A stretch of DNA of 64,000 nt from Climacium dendroides. Taxonomy: Eukaryota > Streptophyta > Bryopsida > Hypnales > Climaciaceae. The number at the start of each line of letters is the position of its first letter. Position 1 is the first letter of the stretch. Of the stretch, positions 37,908 through 49,124 are shown piece by piece. The position numbers were made by a program, and so were the translations under genes. The DNA lies in the NCBI GenBank assembly GCA_950106755.1, contig OX467089.1:17527345-17591344 (forward strand), given 5' to 3'. The notes under the pieces are model-generated. The model saw nothing but the letters and a program-made list of their open reading frames with translations. It was not told the DNA's origin and ran no database searches.

Positions 37908-38469
37908 CACTTCAGGAGCAGCTGGATTATATGATAGCCAGTGACAACACAATACAAAGGCAGTCAGACTCGAAAGTCCCAAACCGACAAACACTAAAAC
38001 TCCTCAAAAACCACCTTCTACTGGCTCTTCACGTACTCACGAACCACGTTCAAACCCTCAGTCTCCTCGCCGTAGTCCTTCACCACCACGCAAGAGCAAC
38101 CCACCACCTTGCGAGCCTTGCCCTCGGAGTCGATCTTGCACAGACCAGCCCACTCGCCAAGCTTCTTCGCGCTCGGAACCGATATCAGGTTCACGTTGTG
38201 CTCCTGGCAAAGCGCCTGCACCAGCTTCGTGTAGTCGGGCTGGTTGCAATCCTCCGCCAAAACGCACAGCTGCGCCGCGTGCTTCTCGATGGCCTTGGCG
38301 CTCTCGTGCAGACCCTTGGCCAGACCGTCGTGCGCCAGCGCCTTCTTCAGCACCATCTGCAAGCCTGTCAGGATGTCCATGGGCTCCCCGGGGACCGGCT
38401 CCGCCTCGGCCGCGGCGGGCACTTCGGGCTCGGCCACCACCTCCTCCTTGTCCGCCATAGCTGAAGATG
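37908..38469. repeat. Duplicated 562-bp block, copy A (eS12 coding region plus 3' UTR)
   Basis: Identical, as far as I can see by line-by-line comparison, to 43306-43867 (offset 5398). Homology stops sharply in the 3' flank. Upstream it stops at a splice-acceptor-like CAG just before the start codon. Confidence 0.9.
38018..38458 (-). CDS. RPS12: Small-subunit ribosomal protein eS12 (RPS12), copy A
   Basis: A 146-residue eS12, a component of the cytosolic 40S ribosome. After an acidic Glu/Pro/Ala N-terminus the L7Ae-like fold begins near [19 protein letters not shown]. It continues with [40 protein letters not shown] and [16 protein letters not shown]. Length and ending (VREYVKSQ) fit the plant family. 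The reading frame has no intron and is strongly GC-rich, unlike its AT-rich surroundings. The open frame extends 28 codons upstream of MADKEE, but that extension is not shared with copy B, and CCGCAG at about 38471-38476 looks like a 5'-UTR splice acceptor. So the start is at 38458. Confidence 0.97.
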   Translation of the reverse strand: MADKEEVVAEPEVPAAAEAEPVPGEPMDILTGLQMVLKKALAHDGLAKGLHESAKAIEKHAAQLCVLAEDCNQPDYTKLVQALCQEHNVNLISVPSAKKLGEWAGLCKIDSEGKARKVVGCSCVVVKDYGEETEGLNVVREYVKSQ

Positions 38470-38597
38470 AGCTGCGGGGAGCTGCACAATTACAAGCAGG
38501 GTTTACGCGAAGGAAAAATGAAGCAACCTCTCTTGTCCTCAAGGTTGCAGAAGAGCTCTGTCAGAGCTGGAAATTTCAAATATGAAGAGAACGAAAC

Positions 38598-38612
38598 TTA
38601 GGGTTAGGGTTT
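38598..38612 (-). promoter_or_regulatory. Telo-box upstream of eS12 copy A
   Basis: TTAGGGTTAGGGTTT on the + strand (AAACCCTAACCCTAA on the gene strand) lies about 140 bases upstream of the start codon. Telo-boxes are a known promoter element of plant ribosomal-protein genes. The position fits promoter or leader. Confidence 0.7.
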
Positions 38613-41600
38613 GGGCTAAAGTTACGGGGCCTACCGGTAACGTATAGTCTCCATTCACACAGGTGAGCTTTGAGCTCAAACTTACCTTTTTCTTAAATTT
38701 GATACCCAGATTGCATTTGTTTGGTGCCATAAAGGAATTGAACCAACATTGAGATATACTAGTTCCAATGTTTCTCCTATGTTTTTTTTAATTTGTTTTT
38801 AATAAATGTATGAAATTTTTTATGTAATATCGGTTATTTTTATGTTAATTAGCATTAGTTTCCAAAATATTGTTGGAAGACCCTAATAAACATGAAGAGA
38901 TTCTTTTGTGTAATTAGGCCACTTCGTTTTTCAAAAGAATATATTTTTCAAGATACCTAAATGCTCTTAAATTTAAATGGGAGACTTCTACAATTAGCTC
39001 GTTAACCTTTAGAGTCTTGAAATCAATGTTTGTTTGTTTGTTTTGGTCAAATACCACTCGAATTGTCATTTCCAATGCAAACCACATAAAATTTTAAGCA
39101 TTTGTTTGTTTTTCATATCCAACCACAAGATCTTGCACTTGAATAGTATGAAAATGTGTGGGAGAATTTTTAGAAACTTTGACCGTATCAACAATAATAA
39201 GATATATTAAGTGTTTACAATCAAGAAAATAAGATTTTTTTTTGCTCATTTACTATCTAGATTGTAAAGCTTCAAATCCTCTCAACTTAAAATTTTCATT
39301 CTACAAATGGTGAACACTAATTCCAATAGTGAAATTGTTCATGAAAGCAAACTAAATAATGTACAATTTTTTTTTAAATTAGTAAAATTGAGTTCAAAAT
39401 GGATCCAATACATTATTTTTCAAGAATTTGCTAATATTGAGTACAAAAAAAGAAGCTTCATAGGTTTCACATCACTTATCCAAATGAAATGAATTAAATC
39501 TTTACTTATACACAAAAATATAATCTATAAGAAAAAAAATTTAACAATTATTTCAAGTTTGTTTTGGATTTTTTGGTTCGCTTGCCCTCACCTATTTTGG
39601 ACTTATCATGGTATAATTTTCATTCATGAAAAATTATGCCACAATAAAAATTGTGCCAATTGAAATAAAAATTACATTCCAAAAAAACTAATAAATTTTT
39701 TTATATTAAAAAAAAATTCAAAAAATGTTGCCAAAAATTGAAATCATAGATAGTGCCTAAACTTTTAAAAGTCCCTTGAGGGGACTCCTGGAACTTCATG
39801 GATTAATAATGTTATGAATCAACATCAACCGGCATCTTATGCACCACATTTTAGGGATGCAAATTACCTCCAACCATTGCAAACAATTCAATTGAATATG
39901 AAATCTTAACCTTATACATTTTATATTTCCTCCTTGGAGCAAATGTGCCTAAAGACATGTCCATATCTTGACCCTAAAGTTCTATAGGTATTTTTGAACA
40001 AAACTGCCGCAAATAACACATGTTGACAATATGGTAGAGTGGTTAATTTTGTGATCTCTTTTGCAACAAGATTTTAACATGAATTGAATGTCTACTTGTC
40101 TATTAATTTTTAAGGTCTAAATCATTAGCATTTTAAAGGTCATAATGTTCAAATAATCACATAAGCTTTTTCCAATCATTTCCAAAATTGAAGTTTTAAC
40201 TTTTCAACTTTTAAGGAAAAATACTTGCCTTTTGCTAGTTGAGGAATGTAATCAAATGTTAGAAAATTGATTGGGGAATGTACAAAAAAAGTTCAAGAAA
40301 AGAATCTTCATTTTCGTCCCTTTAAATAATCATTCTATAGAAGAATGTATAAGATAACTGAAAAAACTAAATTGCTAATAAATCTAACATGGAATTGAAA
40401 CATCTACCAATCTCAATAGTGAAAATGTTGTAGATTGAAACCATCTAGATTCTATGAACTTATTTGTTTTCAAAAATTGTGAAAATTGAATAAAGAAACA
40501 AATCTTGTGGTCTTGGGGAAAGAATTGATTTCATAAGTGTCTACAAAACAAAATTCAAACCTTTCACTCCATTCATTGGTTCTTCTAACACTATTGAATG
40601 AGGTAATATCTTCAAAGTTTCCTTGTAGATATGAATCTATTCTATAAGGATTTATTTTTCAATTTTTAAGAAAATACTTCTTTTTGTTGCCTAAAAGTTA
40701 AAGGAAATATATTGAAAGATGATATAAATATCTAACCCCAAACTTGTTTGTTTTGCAAATTGGCTAGTTGGAAAGCCTTAGGAGAAATTCCCATTCAACA
40801 TTGAGGTTTCAAATTATATTGTTAAGAGTTATATTCATAGGATTATGTCTAAAATGTAGAAAACTATTTGGGGTCAAGAGTATAATGAGGTTACTTATAA
40901 AACACATATTTCTAACATCACATGGTATACAAACAATATATTTCTATCAACATCATGAGTTTTAATCCCACGATGTTGCTAGAAATATATTGTTTATATA
41001 TGAAAATTTGACTTTAAAACACTAGACTAGTCATTATAGAAATCATCCTTTTTGACATTGTGTGAATCATTTTTTTCAAAAAATCCAAAAGCACTAATTG
41101 GAGGTCAAAATACTATGCAAAACCTCCCCTTTCCACACAATATTCTAAGGATGAACAACTACACTTCTATCTTACATAGAAGGATTCTCTGTCATCCATC
41201 AAACACTTAATGTCCATTGGGATATTACAAGGTAAGAACATCTACAATGAGTTGTTTATGGAGTGCATTATCAGCACTATGTTGTTTGTAGAATTATTTC
41301 TAATTAAAATTGTACTCCAATGCAACCATTATTAGGGCCTCCAATTCCACAGCCCCGGTATGCAACCACCCAAGATTGGCTAATTTGTTACATGTAAAGG
41401 GCCCACAAGTTGGCCCATTGTAGGAATAGTCATTATTGTCAGCACTTTTCAAGCATTGATATGTGTACTGATCAAATCAACCTTCCCTTGTTTCATGTTT
41501 AACCCCTAAATGCTCAACTGCGTTTTTTGGCATTATAGCAATTTCGGGCGGCTCACTACGAATGGAGATTTCATTATTTTTCTTTGAAATTCTCACACAA

Positions 41601-43305
41601 CATGTGTCCAAGGAGTAGCTTTAAGGCCCAACATGTTTCATAACTTTTGACTACATGGTTAAAAAGTTATTGCATAATATGTCATTTTCAACCTTATATA
41701 CATGAAAAGCTTCAAATCATTCCATTTTGAATAATGAGATGAAAGTTATGAGCAAATTTAGTTTGCGGGCACTTATGGATTTTCAACTCTAAAATAAACT
41801 TTAGAGTCCTTTATTGAATTCAATTTTCAATATTTTTGAAAAAAATAAAGTCCTAGGATATATATTGTATATTACAACATTACAACCATTACGATTCTCA
41901 TTTTTCAATTCTATAAATAAATTCTTAATAATTTAGTGTTTTGAATGATTGTCTATTTCTTTCTACTTACTATTTTTTTGCTACATGTTGTACAATTCCA
42001 AATGATCTCAAATTTTTTAAGCATGTAGACAACTTGCCTTGAAGAATGAATTCAAAGAGTAACCACCATTTTGGACATTTTTTCATACAAATGTGACCTT
42101 GTGAAGTGCAGCTGCCCGTTTTTTTGCCGGGACAAAAAAAGGATTTTTGTAAATTCAAATGCTAATATCTTGCAATCCACGTGGTGGAAATTTCTGGAAA
42201 TTTTCCCACATCTTCTCAAACAAGTGTACTTCCAGATCCTACGGTTACATGTGCCTAAAAAAGATTTTTCCTAAAATTTGGTACTTGTCCTAAAAATGGC
42301 AGTTTTGGAGTATTTTTGGTGAAAACATAGTCCAATACATTTAGGGTTAATCTTTTCTTAATATAGGTTCCTTTCTTTCTTTCTTTTTATAATGCAAAAA
42401 ATCCATTTGACATTTGGATTGCCAACTTGGCATTGGGTCAATTTTTCCAAAGAAAAAACCGGCATTGTGTGGACCTCATGGAATGGCCTGCCATTGCCAA
42501 TGCAGGGCTTGTATGCCAAATGCAGTGTCCTCATAAGGTTTAAGTGTTTAATGATGAAAGATTCATCATCTTTATGACCACAGATTGTAGGAGGAAAAGA
42601 CCATTTGTCGGACGATTAAAATACCTGGAGATATGAAAATATTTACCATGCAGTCAAACTCAAGTCAAACTCAACTAGAGAGAGGCATGACGCAGGCTTA
42701 ATTGTTGTCATTGCCAAATTCTGAAAGGAAAATATTGAGGATGGAAAAAATGTACCGACTGAAATCTGTAGACAGAATCACATTTTCCAACCACAGCTTG
42801 ATTGAGCACATCAGCATAAGGACAGCCCTATGAACAGTCATGAAAACTCTCTTTACCAGCAACCTATGCTTGTATTCACAGATTCTGAGGTTTTGGTAAA
42901 ATAGAAATTAAAATGCATTCCAATGCCGCCAACGGCGGTCAGGGCACCATACAGAAGGGTCGTTTACATGCAAGACAGCGACAACCTCGAAACACTACAG
43001 TTTCCCATACATACCCTTCACGAATTGCCAACGCTGACAATTGCCTCAAGAAACTCAATATAAGACCACACAGACAGCAGACTTCCCAGACACACGACAA
43101 CAACCGTTAATAAACTATCCTGGACGGTAGACCTAAACCACAATTTAACATCTGCACAAAGAGACATAATCAGAGATACGACCATCCTCTTAAAAACCCA
43201 ATCCACATACTCCCATGAATTCCTCAACAAGAACGTCAATTACACTGTCATTCAGAAAAACAGTACAAAGTATTCAACAAAAAGAAGTGTGCCAAAAAAA
43301 ATCCA
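38613..43305. other. Intergenic DNA between the two eS12 copies
   Basis: AT-rich, with no recognisable exon. One strong hairpin (40931-40995) is listed separately. Apart from the 562-bp block, sequence next to one copy does not resemble sequence next to the other. Confidence 0.55.
40925..41001. repeat. Hairpin with 27-bp arms, pre-miRNA-like
   Basis: 40931-40957 (AAACAATATATTTCTATCAA...) pairs with 40969-40995 with two mismatches around an 11-base loop, and pairing extends weakly a few bases outward. The size and near-perfect stem suit a plant small-RNA precursor or a tiny foldback element. Confidence 0.55.
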
Positions 43306-43867
43306 CACTTCAGGAGCAGCTGGATTATATGATAGCCAGTGACAACACAATACAAAGGCAGTCAGACTCGAAAGTCCCAAACCGACAAACACTAAAACTC
43401 CTCAAAAACCACCTTCTACTGGCTCTTCACGTACTCACGAACCACGTTCAAACCCTCAGTCTCCTCGCCGTAGTCCTTCACCACCACGCAAGAGCAACCC
43501 ACCACCTTGCGAGCCTTGCCCTCGGAGTCGATCTTGCACAGACCAGCCCACTCGCCAAGCTTCTTCGCGCTCGGAACCGATATCAGGTTCACGTTGTGCT
43601 CCTGGCAAAGCGCCTGCACCAGCTTCGTGTAGTCGGGCTGGTTGCAATCCTCCGCCAAAACGCACAGCTGCGCCGCGTGCTTCTCGATGGCCTTGGCGCT
43701 CTCGTGCAGACCCTTGGCCAGACCGTCGTGCGCCAGCGCCTTCTTCAGCACCATCTGCAAGCCTGTCAGGATGTCCATGGGCTCCCCGGGGACCGGCTCC
43801 GCCTCGGCCGCGGCGGGCACTTCGGGCTCGGCCACCACCTCCTCCTTGTCCGCCATAGCTGAAGATG
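43306..43867. repeat. Duplicated 562-bp block, copy B (eS12 coding region plus 3' UTR)
   Basis: Second copy of 37908-38469 in the same orientation, with no difference seen. Flanks on both sides differ from copy A. Confidence 0.9.
43416..43856 (-). CDS. RPS12: Small-subunit ribosomal protein eS12 (RPS12), copy B
   Basis: Encodes the same 146-residue protein as the copy at 38018-38458, with no intron in the reading frame. About 11 bases before the ATG the sequence diverges from copy A, at an ATTCAG acceptor-like site on the gene strand. Further up, both copies share a short leader segment (AACCTTGAGGA then AAGAGAGGTTGC) and a telo-box. This suggests both keep a 5'-UTR exon and intron and that both are transcribed. 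Nothing in the reading frame indicates a pseudogene, and there is no A-tract at the 3' edge as a retrocopy would have. Confidence 0.97.
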   Translation of the reverse strand: MADKEEVVAEPEVPAAAEAEPVPGEPMDILTGLQMVLKKALAHDGLAKGLHESAKAIEKHAAQLCVLAEDCNQPDYTKLVQALCQEHNVNLISVPSAKKLGEWAGLCKIDSEGKARKVVGCSCVVVKDYGEETEGLNVVREYVKSQ

Positions 43868-44005
43868 TGCTGAATTACAATGCAAAATTAAAAAAGGACA
43901 GAACACGGGAGTCGCGGCAACCTCTCTTCTCCTCAAGGTTGACGGTATGAAGACTTCACGCAGACTTCGAAGTTTCCATATGTACAGGCAACTGGGACGT
44001 CAATA

Positions 44006-44020
44006 TTAGGGTTAGGGTTT
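44006..44020 (-). promoter_or_regulatory. Telo-box upstream of eS12 copy B
   Basis: The same TTAGGGTTAGGGTTT as at copy A, about 150 bases upstream of the start codon, in otherwise diverged promoter sequence. Its conservation against a diverged background supports function. Confidence 0.7.
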
Positions 44021-44119
44021 CGAGAACAGGTCCCGTGAATTAGGGTGAACTTCTCAGAGTCGGAATTCCTTTCGTCGGTACTGTTTTCAGTTCTGTGGGA
44101 GAACATTTGTCTCATTCAT

Positions 44120-45088
44120 TCATCATACTACTAAAATCATAAGTCCCTCTGTAATATCACAAATGATACCATTAATACTAGGGGCTCGTGCTATGCATTC
44201 ATTGTATCACATATTAGTAAAATTTTGATATATTTGAATAGAATGCATGATAATGATTTTAATAAGTCTTTAAAATAATTATTTTAAATATTTTGTAAAA
44301 ATATTTTCAATCATGCATACATAGAAATCATATTTTCACACAATGTGATATTACAAAAATAGAGTAGCAATTTGCAATCACTTTTGTAATATCACTTTTT
44401 ACAAAGGGTGATATTATAGAAATAATATAGTTGTTGCAATTAAGATTCTAATAGAAATTCTTATAAAATTCTAATGATGAATGCGTAGTATAGCAAGCGC
44501 CAACCGCTAGTCATCATACTACTAAAATCATAACTCTCAGTAACATCACAAATGCTATCATTAATACTAGGGGCTTGTGCTTCCTATGCTATGCATTCAT
44601 TGTATCACATATTAGTAAAATTTGATATATTTGAATAGAATGCATGATAATGATTTTGATAAGTTTTTAAATTAATTATTTTAATTATTTTATAAAAATA
44701 TTTTCAATCATGCATACATAGAAATTATATTTTCACACAATGTGATATTATTGAAATAGAGTACAGTTCACAATTACCTTTGTAATATCACTTTTTACAA
44801 AGGGTGATATTATAGAAATAATATAGCCATTACAATTGAGGTGATATTAAAAAAGATTGATATGGTGATATTATAGAGATAGCAATTCCATTGCTTTTCT
44901 TGGCTTTATACTTCTTTTGCATTTCTATGATTTTGTACTTTTGTGAGCTTTGAACTTTTAATTTCAATTTTCTATTGCTACTACCAAATGATTTATTGAA
45001 ATTCTTGCTCTGCATTCTATCTAATACATAAATTTTTTTATGAAATTCTAATGGTGAATGCTTAGCACAGCAAGTGCCAACCGCTAGT
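44120..45088. mobile_element. Tandem pair of Helitron-like repeats
   Basis: Two direct copies begin TCATCATACTACTAAAATCA (44120 and 44511). Each carries the shared block ACTAGGGGCT(C/T)GTGCT near its start. They end with CCAACCGCTAGT (at 44511 and 45088). TC starts and CTAGT (CTRRT) ends are Helitron features. The first copy is about 391 bp and the second about 577 bp. TGATATTA motifs form small hairpins in both. The left flank is T rather than the A expected for insertion between A and T, so the assignment is tentative. Confidence 0.5.
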
Positions 45089-45330
45089 TGTCAAACTAAA
45101 AATAACCCAAAAGTTTCAAGTCTAGTGTTAAAAATATTTTTACGGAAATCAGAAACTTGCCACCTTGCTTTTTAGGAGTCTACTTTAATATCCATGTTCT
45201 AATATCCATGTTGGACAAAAAAAATGATTTTGGAAAACAATTTTTACTGACTTCCATACAAAATCCTATAAATTTCCTTGTCCAATTTATTGGTTTGGAC
45301 CCATCGTCCCCTCATGGAGTTTTGTCCTTA

Positions 45331-45763
45331 GAGCATCGCCACCCATTCACAGGGCCGAGGCTTAGGCGTGGCTGGCCAGGATAAGGAAAAGTGGTCCACC
45401 GTGGACCTAGGGAGGGACAAAAGAAGACGGTCACTCCAAAATGAGCTCTCCAAACACTAATTCCCCATTCCCGCCACACTTTGACCCGGGCTTGATGTTG
45501 TTGGGTTTGCTCTTCATTCCTCCAAGTCATTAATGAATTTAGTTGACTTCGCTTGGTTTGTGGGCCATCTCTTATCTTTTTTAATTCAATTAGCATTTTC
45601 AGTTGGCTTTTTGTTATAACAAGACATGAATGCATTCATTTGTCTTGGTTTGGTGTGTTTGCTTCCCCATGAATGAATGGAGGAAGGAAGCAACCTAGGA
45701 GCTACTGGGTACGGGCCAACCCATTTCCCCAGCCTTATTTCTGGGGAATAAGTGGCGATGCTC
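45331..45763. mobile_element. PIF/Harbinger-type MITE with TTA target duplication
   Basis: This 433-bp element begins GAGCATCGCCAC and ends with its exact reverse complement. TTA lies on both sides (45328-45330 and 45764-45766), the target duplication typical of PIF/Harbinger (Tourist-like) elements. The TIR continues imperfectly inward. The 107-codon minus-strand open frame overlapping it resembles no transposase. Confidence 0.8.
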
Positions 45764-45766
45764 TTA

Positions 45767-47310
45767 CTAGAAAAAATTGTTGCTTTGTATGCAATATAGA
45801 GTATTTACAAAAATAAAGGAACATATTCTAATATATGTAATTTTCAATATTTTCATATACCAATATTCATAAGCTTGAATTTTTTCAAAAAATAAATTCT
45901 TGTAGATAAATGCAAACATTCAAGGACTTCGCATTGTTGTGCATCATTGTCTTACAAAGTGAAAGAGATTGACTTATGAATAATATATTTAAAATCTTGT
46001 ACTAATTGAATAAATAATTGGAAAAGAAATCTTATTTTTTTGAAATAGTAGTCTAGGGTTTCAACTTTAATAAAATAATTTAATAATCTCTTCATTTTAC
46101 TTGATTTAAGGTATGATTCCAAGAGTGTGAAATAATGAATACCAAAATATAATTGTCCCTATTTTCAAATATTGTTCATATTATTGTAGTGAAAGATAAG
46201 TGACAAAGTCAACTATATCATTACATAGAGTATATATAAAATCCATATGGTCAAACTTCTTTTTACCATTTTAAACTTCACCTTGGTAACCTTTACCCAA
46301 TATATCAATAAATCAATTGCCTAAGTATTTGTACAATATTTAAAATTTCAGGGAAAAAATTTTTTTACTAAAAAAATATTACTTCCAAATTGAGAGCAAT
46401 GACATTAACTATATCACTTAGAGGATAATATAATCTTCCTTCAAAGTATTTTATTCCATTGACTTGCATTGAATTTCATTTCATTAGGCCTTAGTCCAAA
46501 AATGATATATAAATATACTACCTTCTTTTTAAGGAACACATTTTGGCACGAATAGAATATAAATAAGTTTTAGTTCAATAGTAATTGTTTGAGAAAAAAT
46601 TAAATAATTCTATATTACTATCTTAGATTATAATTTAGGTGAGCACAATTTGGAATTGAAGTTTCTTATTGATTGAAACCAGGACATCCAAAATTTGACA
46701 TTATATCTCATGTTAGATATTTTCATTTTAAATGACAAGATGTGTTTATATTATATCATCTTGGATTGTCTGCATGCAAGTGTTTGGGAAATATTTGGAA
46801 CTTCCTTGTTTGACTTTTTCCTTCCACAGATATAGATTGGTTTTTCTTTAATGTTCACTCATTGCATTTTTTCAATTGCAAAATGGCTACTTGTTTATTT
46901 TATGTAATATCTATTCTTCACTAGACAATTTCCTCCAAAATCAAATTGACACCACCTTAGAAAGCTAATTTCAAATTGAAAGTACTAATGAATATTGCAT
47001 CATTGGTTTTAGGCATAGGCTTGTTCCCACAATGCCACTATGATTTTATAAAATATTCAATCAAAGTTGGGATTCACATTTCAACTTGACCAAAGTATGT
47101 CAATGATTTATGTATTGAAGCTCCAATGTCTCTTTTTTTTTCCCACAGTTCTTGATTATCCAATTTAAAATTTTTTTTCTTAAGTTTCTCTTCCGCACTC
47201 ACTACACTGATCCATTTCATAATGGTTTGTTCCACTTCATACAAAGATTGGAGCCTTTGATTTGACTTTGTATAGAACTTTTTGAATTTTGCAACTTCTT
47301 TTGCAACCCT
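45767..47310. other. AT-rich intergenic region
   Basis: No exon, RNA gene or structured repeat recognised. Confidence 0.5.
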
Positions 47311-47552
47311 TACACTAAATAGTGAAATTGGGTTGCCTCTTCAATTAGGTTGCCTTACCCTGGCAAGTTACCTTATGACTCATTGCATGTGCAGATGGCA
47401 ACATCTGCCAATCTCTATACCCGAGCCATGAACCAGTGCACCAACGGATGGAACACACATGGTGCCTAAGTTACTGCATCTTTTTACATATTTGTATAGT
47501 GTAGAATGTGGAGAATTTAGTGTGGGGCAACCTAATTTCACTATTTAGTGTA
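47311..47552. mobile_element. MITE-like element with 27-bp inverted ends
   Basis: TACACTAAATAGTGAAATT... at 47311-47337 is the reverse complement of 47526-47552 with one mismatch, enclosing a 242-bp element. Flanking TA on each side could be a Tc1/mariner-like duplication or simply part of the palindrome. A CACTA reading of the ends gives no matching 3-bp duplication (TTA against TAG). Confidence 0.6.
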
Positions 47553-48246
47553 GATGTTTAGGTTTAAATGAAGGTCCTTCACCTAAATTTTGATGAGATT
47601 TTTCTTTGTATTTATGGTCTAAATGCACATGTTCAATTTGGTCAATGGATGTAAAGGACTTCTATTTGAAGCTCTAAAGTAGTCTTTTTGTTCTCTAAAA
47701 TTTTCTATTGTCAAAATTTTGTTCTGATATTTTTGAAATTTCCTCTCATTGTTGTCGAGCAAGGTAATTTCTTAATGTTTTGTTCTTCATGGTGTCAATT
47801 TTGTATGAGTAAAGCTATTTAGAGCAATGCATTGAGTTGATGACTATTGCAAAGCATTGTTTTTGTCAATTTTTAGCTCCAATGGCCAAGCCTACTACTC
47901 CTTATGTCAATACTTGCTCTTTCAAATTGGTACCTTGTCCACTTCATCTAGGTATCTTGCTCCACTTGGATATCAACCAATAATTATTATCTCATGGCAA
48001 CTAAAATTTACCTAGTGTTGAAAGCAGAAGTGGTTAAAATAACCTTCAATTATTTCAAGGCACCATTTGAATTTTGACCTTTTTTTTCTAGTTTACATCC
48101 TTTATTTTCAAAATGAAACCAAGTTTTTTCCCAATTCCACTAGCTAACTTTAAACTAGCCAGCATTTTTTCCTAGCCATTAATACATGCATACAAACAAG
48201 CATGTGAACCCACTAATTAGAAAAGTTATGATAATTGATAAGAAAG

Positions 48247-48440
48247 TTATTGACTAGATAATGCTCAAGAGTCGGGAGGCTTGAGAGCATTACGGGTCAT
48301 AACAAATTTGTACTTTTCACAAATTTAAAGGTGTAGAAAGAGGGTTTGCATTATGAGTTATACTGCTTTTCTGACTATCCAATGGAATGGTGACAAATCT
48401 GCCTTTAAAACCAGACTTAACCAGACTTGGCATCATGAAT
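48247..48440. repeat. Dispersed repeat, copy 2
   Basis: Matches 30845-31060 over most of its length with scattered differences and short gaps. Here it lies in intergenic DNA downstream of KCBP. Confidence 0.65.
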
Positions 48441-48474
48441 TTATAAAGAGACAAAGTCTTGTTTGACTATTGTT

Positions 48475-48566
48475 ACGTTTCAAAGAAACACGATTATCTC
48501 ACTTGATAATGGTCATTTTTACGTTTCAAAGAAACACGATTATCTCACTTGATAATGGTCATTTTC
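48475..48566. repeat. 46-bp tandem duplication
   Basis: Two adjacent 46-bp copies, starting ACGTTTCAAAGAAACACGAT at 48475 and 48521. They are identical apart from about one base near the end. Confidence 0.9.
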
Positions 48567-49124
48567 ACATATTTCAAAATGGTATTGAAACTACAGAAAA
48601 AATAAAGTTAAGTCAGAAGCGATGCAATTGGAACGGAGAGCATTTAGGTGATCAGACACAATGAGTCTGATCGCATATCTGATATTAATCAATTCTGACG
48701 GGGAAAAACAAGGTGTGATGAGATTCGTCACCAAATATTGGTCCCTCAAAGCCATAGTCGCTCCTGAAAATAATGAAGTGGAGAGATGGCGACGAGGACT
48801 CTTAACCTAAAAAAACGCTCAACAGTGGACCATCGGCCAACATTCCACTGTGAGAACACTAGGTGCCTTGATTAGGCCTCACAACCGACATCTGGAACCC
48901 TCTAAATAAAAGTGAGGGATGAGCCAACTGTTCCCAGTCGACTAACGTCTTTAACTTACCCTCCTAAATCCAACTAAGCAGGTAACCAGGAATGATCACC
49001 GAGTTTGCCCAGAGATTGGGAAACATTCACACCCCAAAACTATGCACGATCTAGTTGAAAGCACCATGCCGTAATCTGGACCCACCTAACTCACCGGAAA
49101 GATCCCAGGTAGGAGGCTCTTAAA
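48567..49124 (-). other. KCBP 3' flank, probably its 3' UTR
   Basis: Less AT-rich than the intergenic DNA to its left and directly follows the KCBP stop codon. No exon or polyadenylation signal can be fixed. Confidence 0.4.

Noticed and set aside
37931..38464. Long + strand open frame (177 codons) antisense to eS12, repeated at 43215-43862
   Set aside because: It is the shadow of a GC-rich reading frame on the other strand. The real protein is clearly eS12, and the antisense product is a low-complexity L/H/Q sequence.
37908..38469. One eS12 copy as a processed retrocopy
   Set aside because: Neither copy has an A-tract or target duplications at its 3' edge, and both keep telo-boxes and leader motifs upstream. 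Duplication with gene conversion explains the pattern better.
47311..47552. Calling the 242-bp element a CACTA transposon from its CACTA ends
   Set aside because: The 3-bp flanks do not match (TTA and TAG), unlike the clear TCA duplication of the element at 13690.
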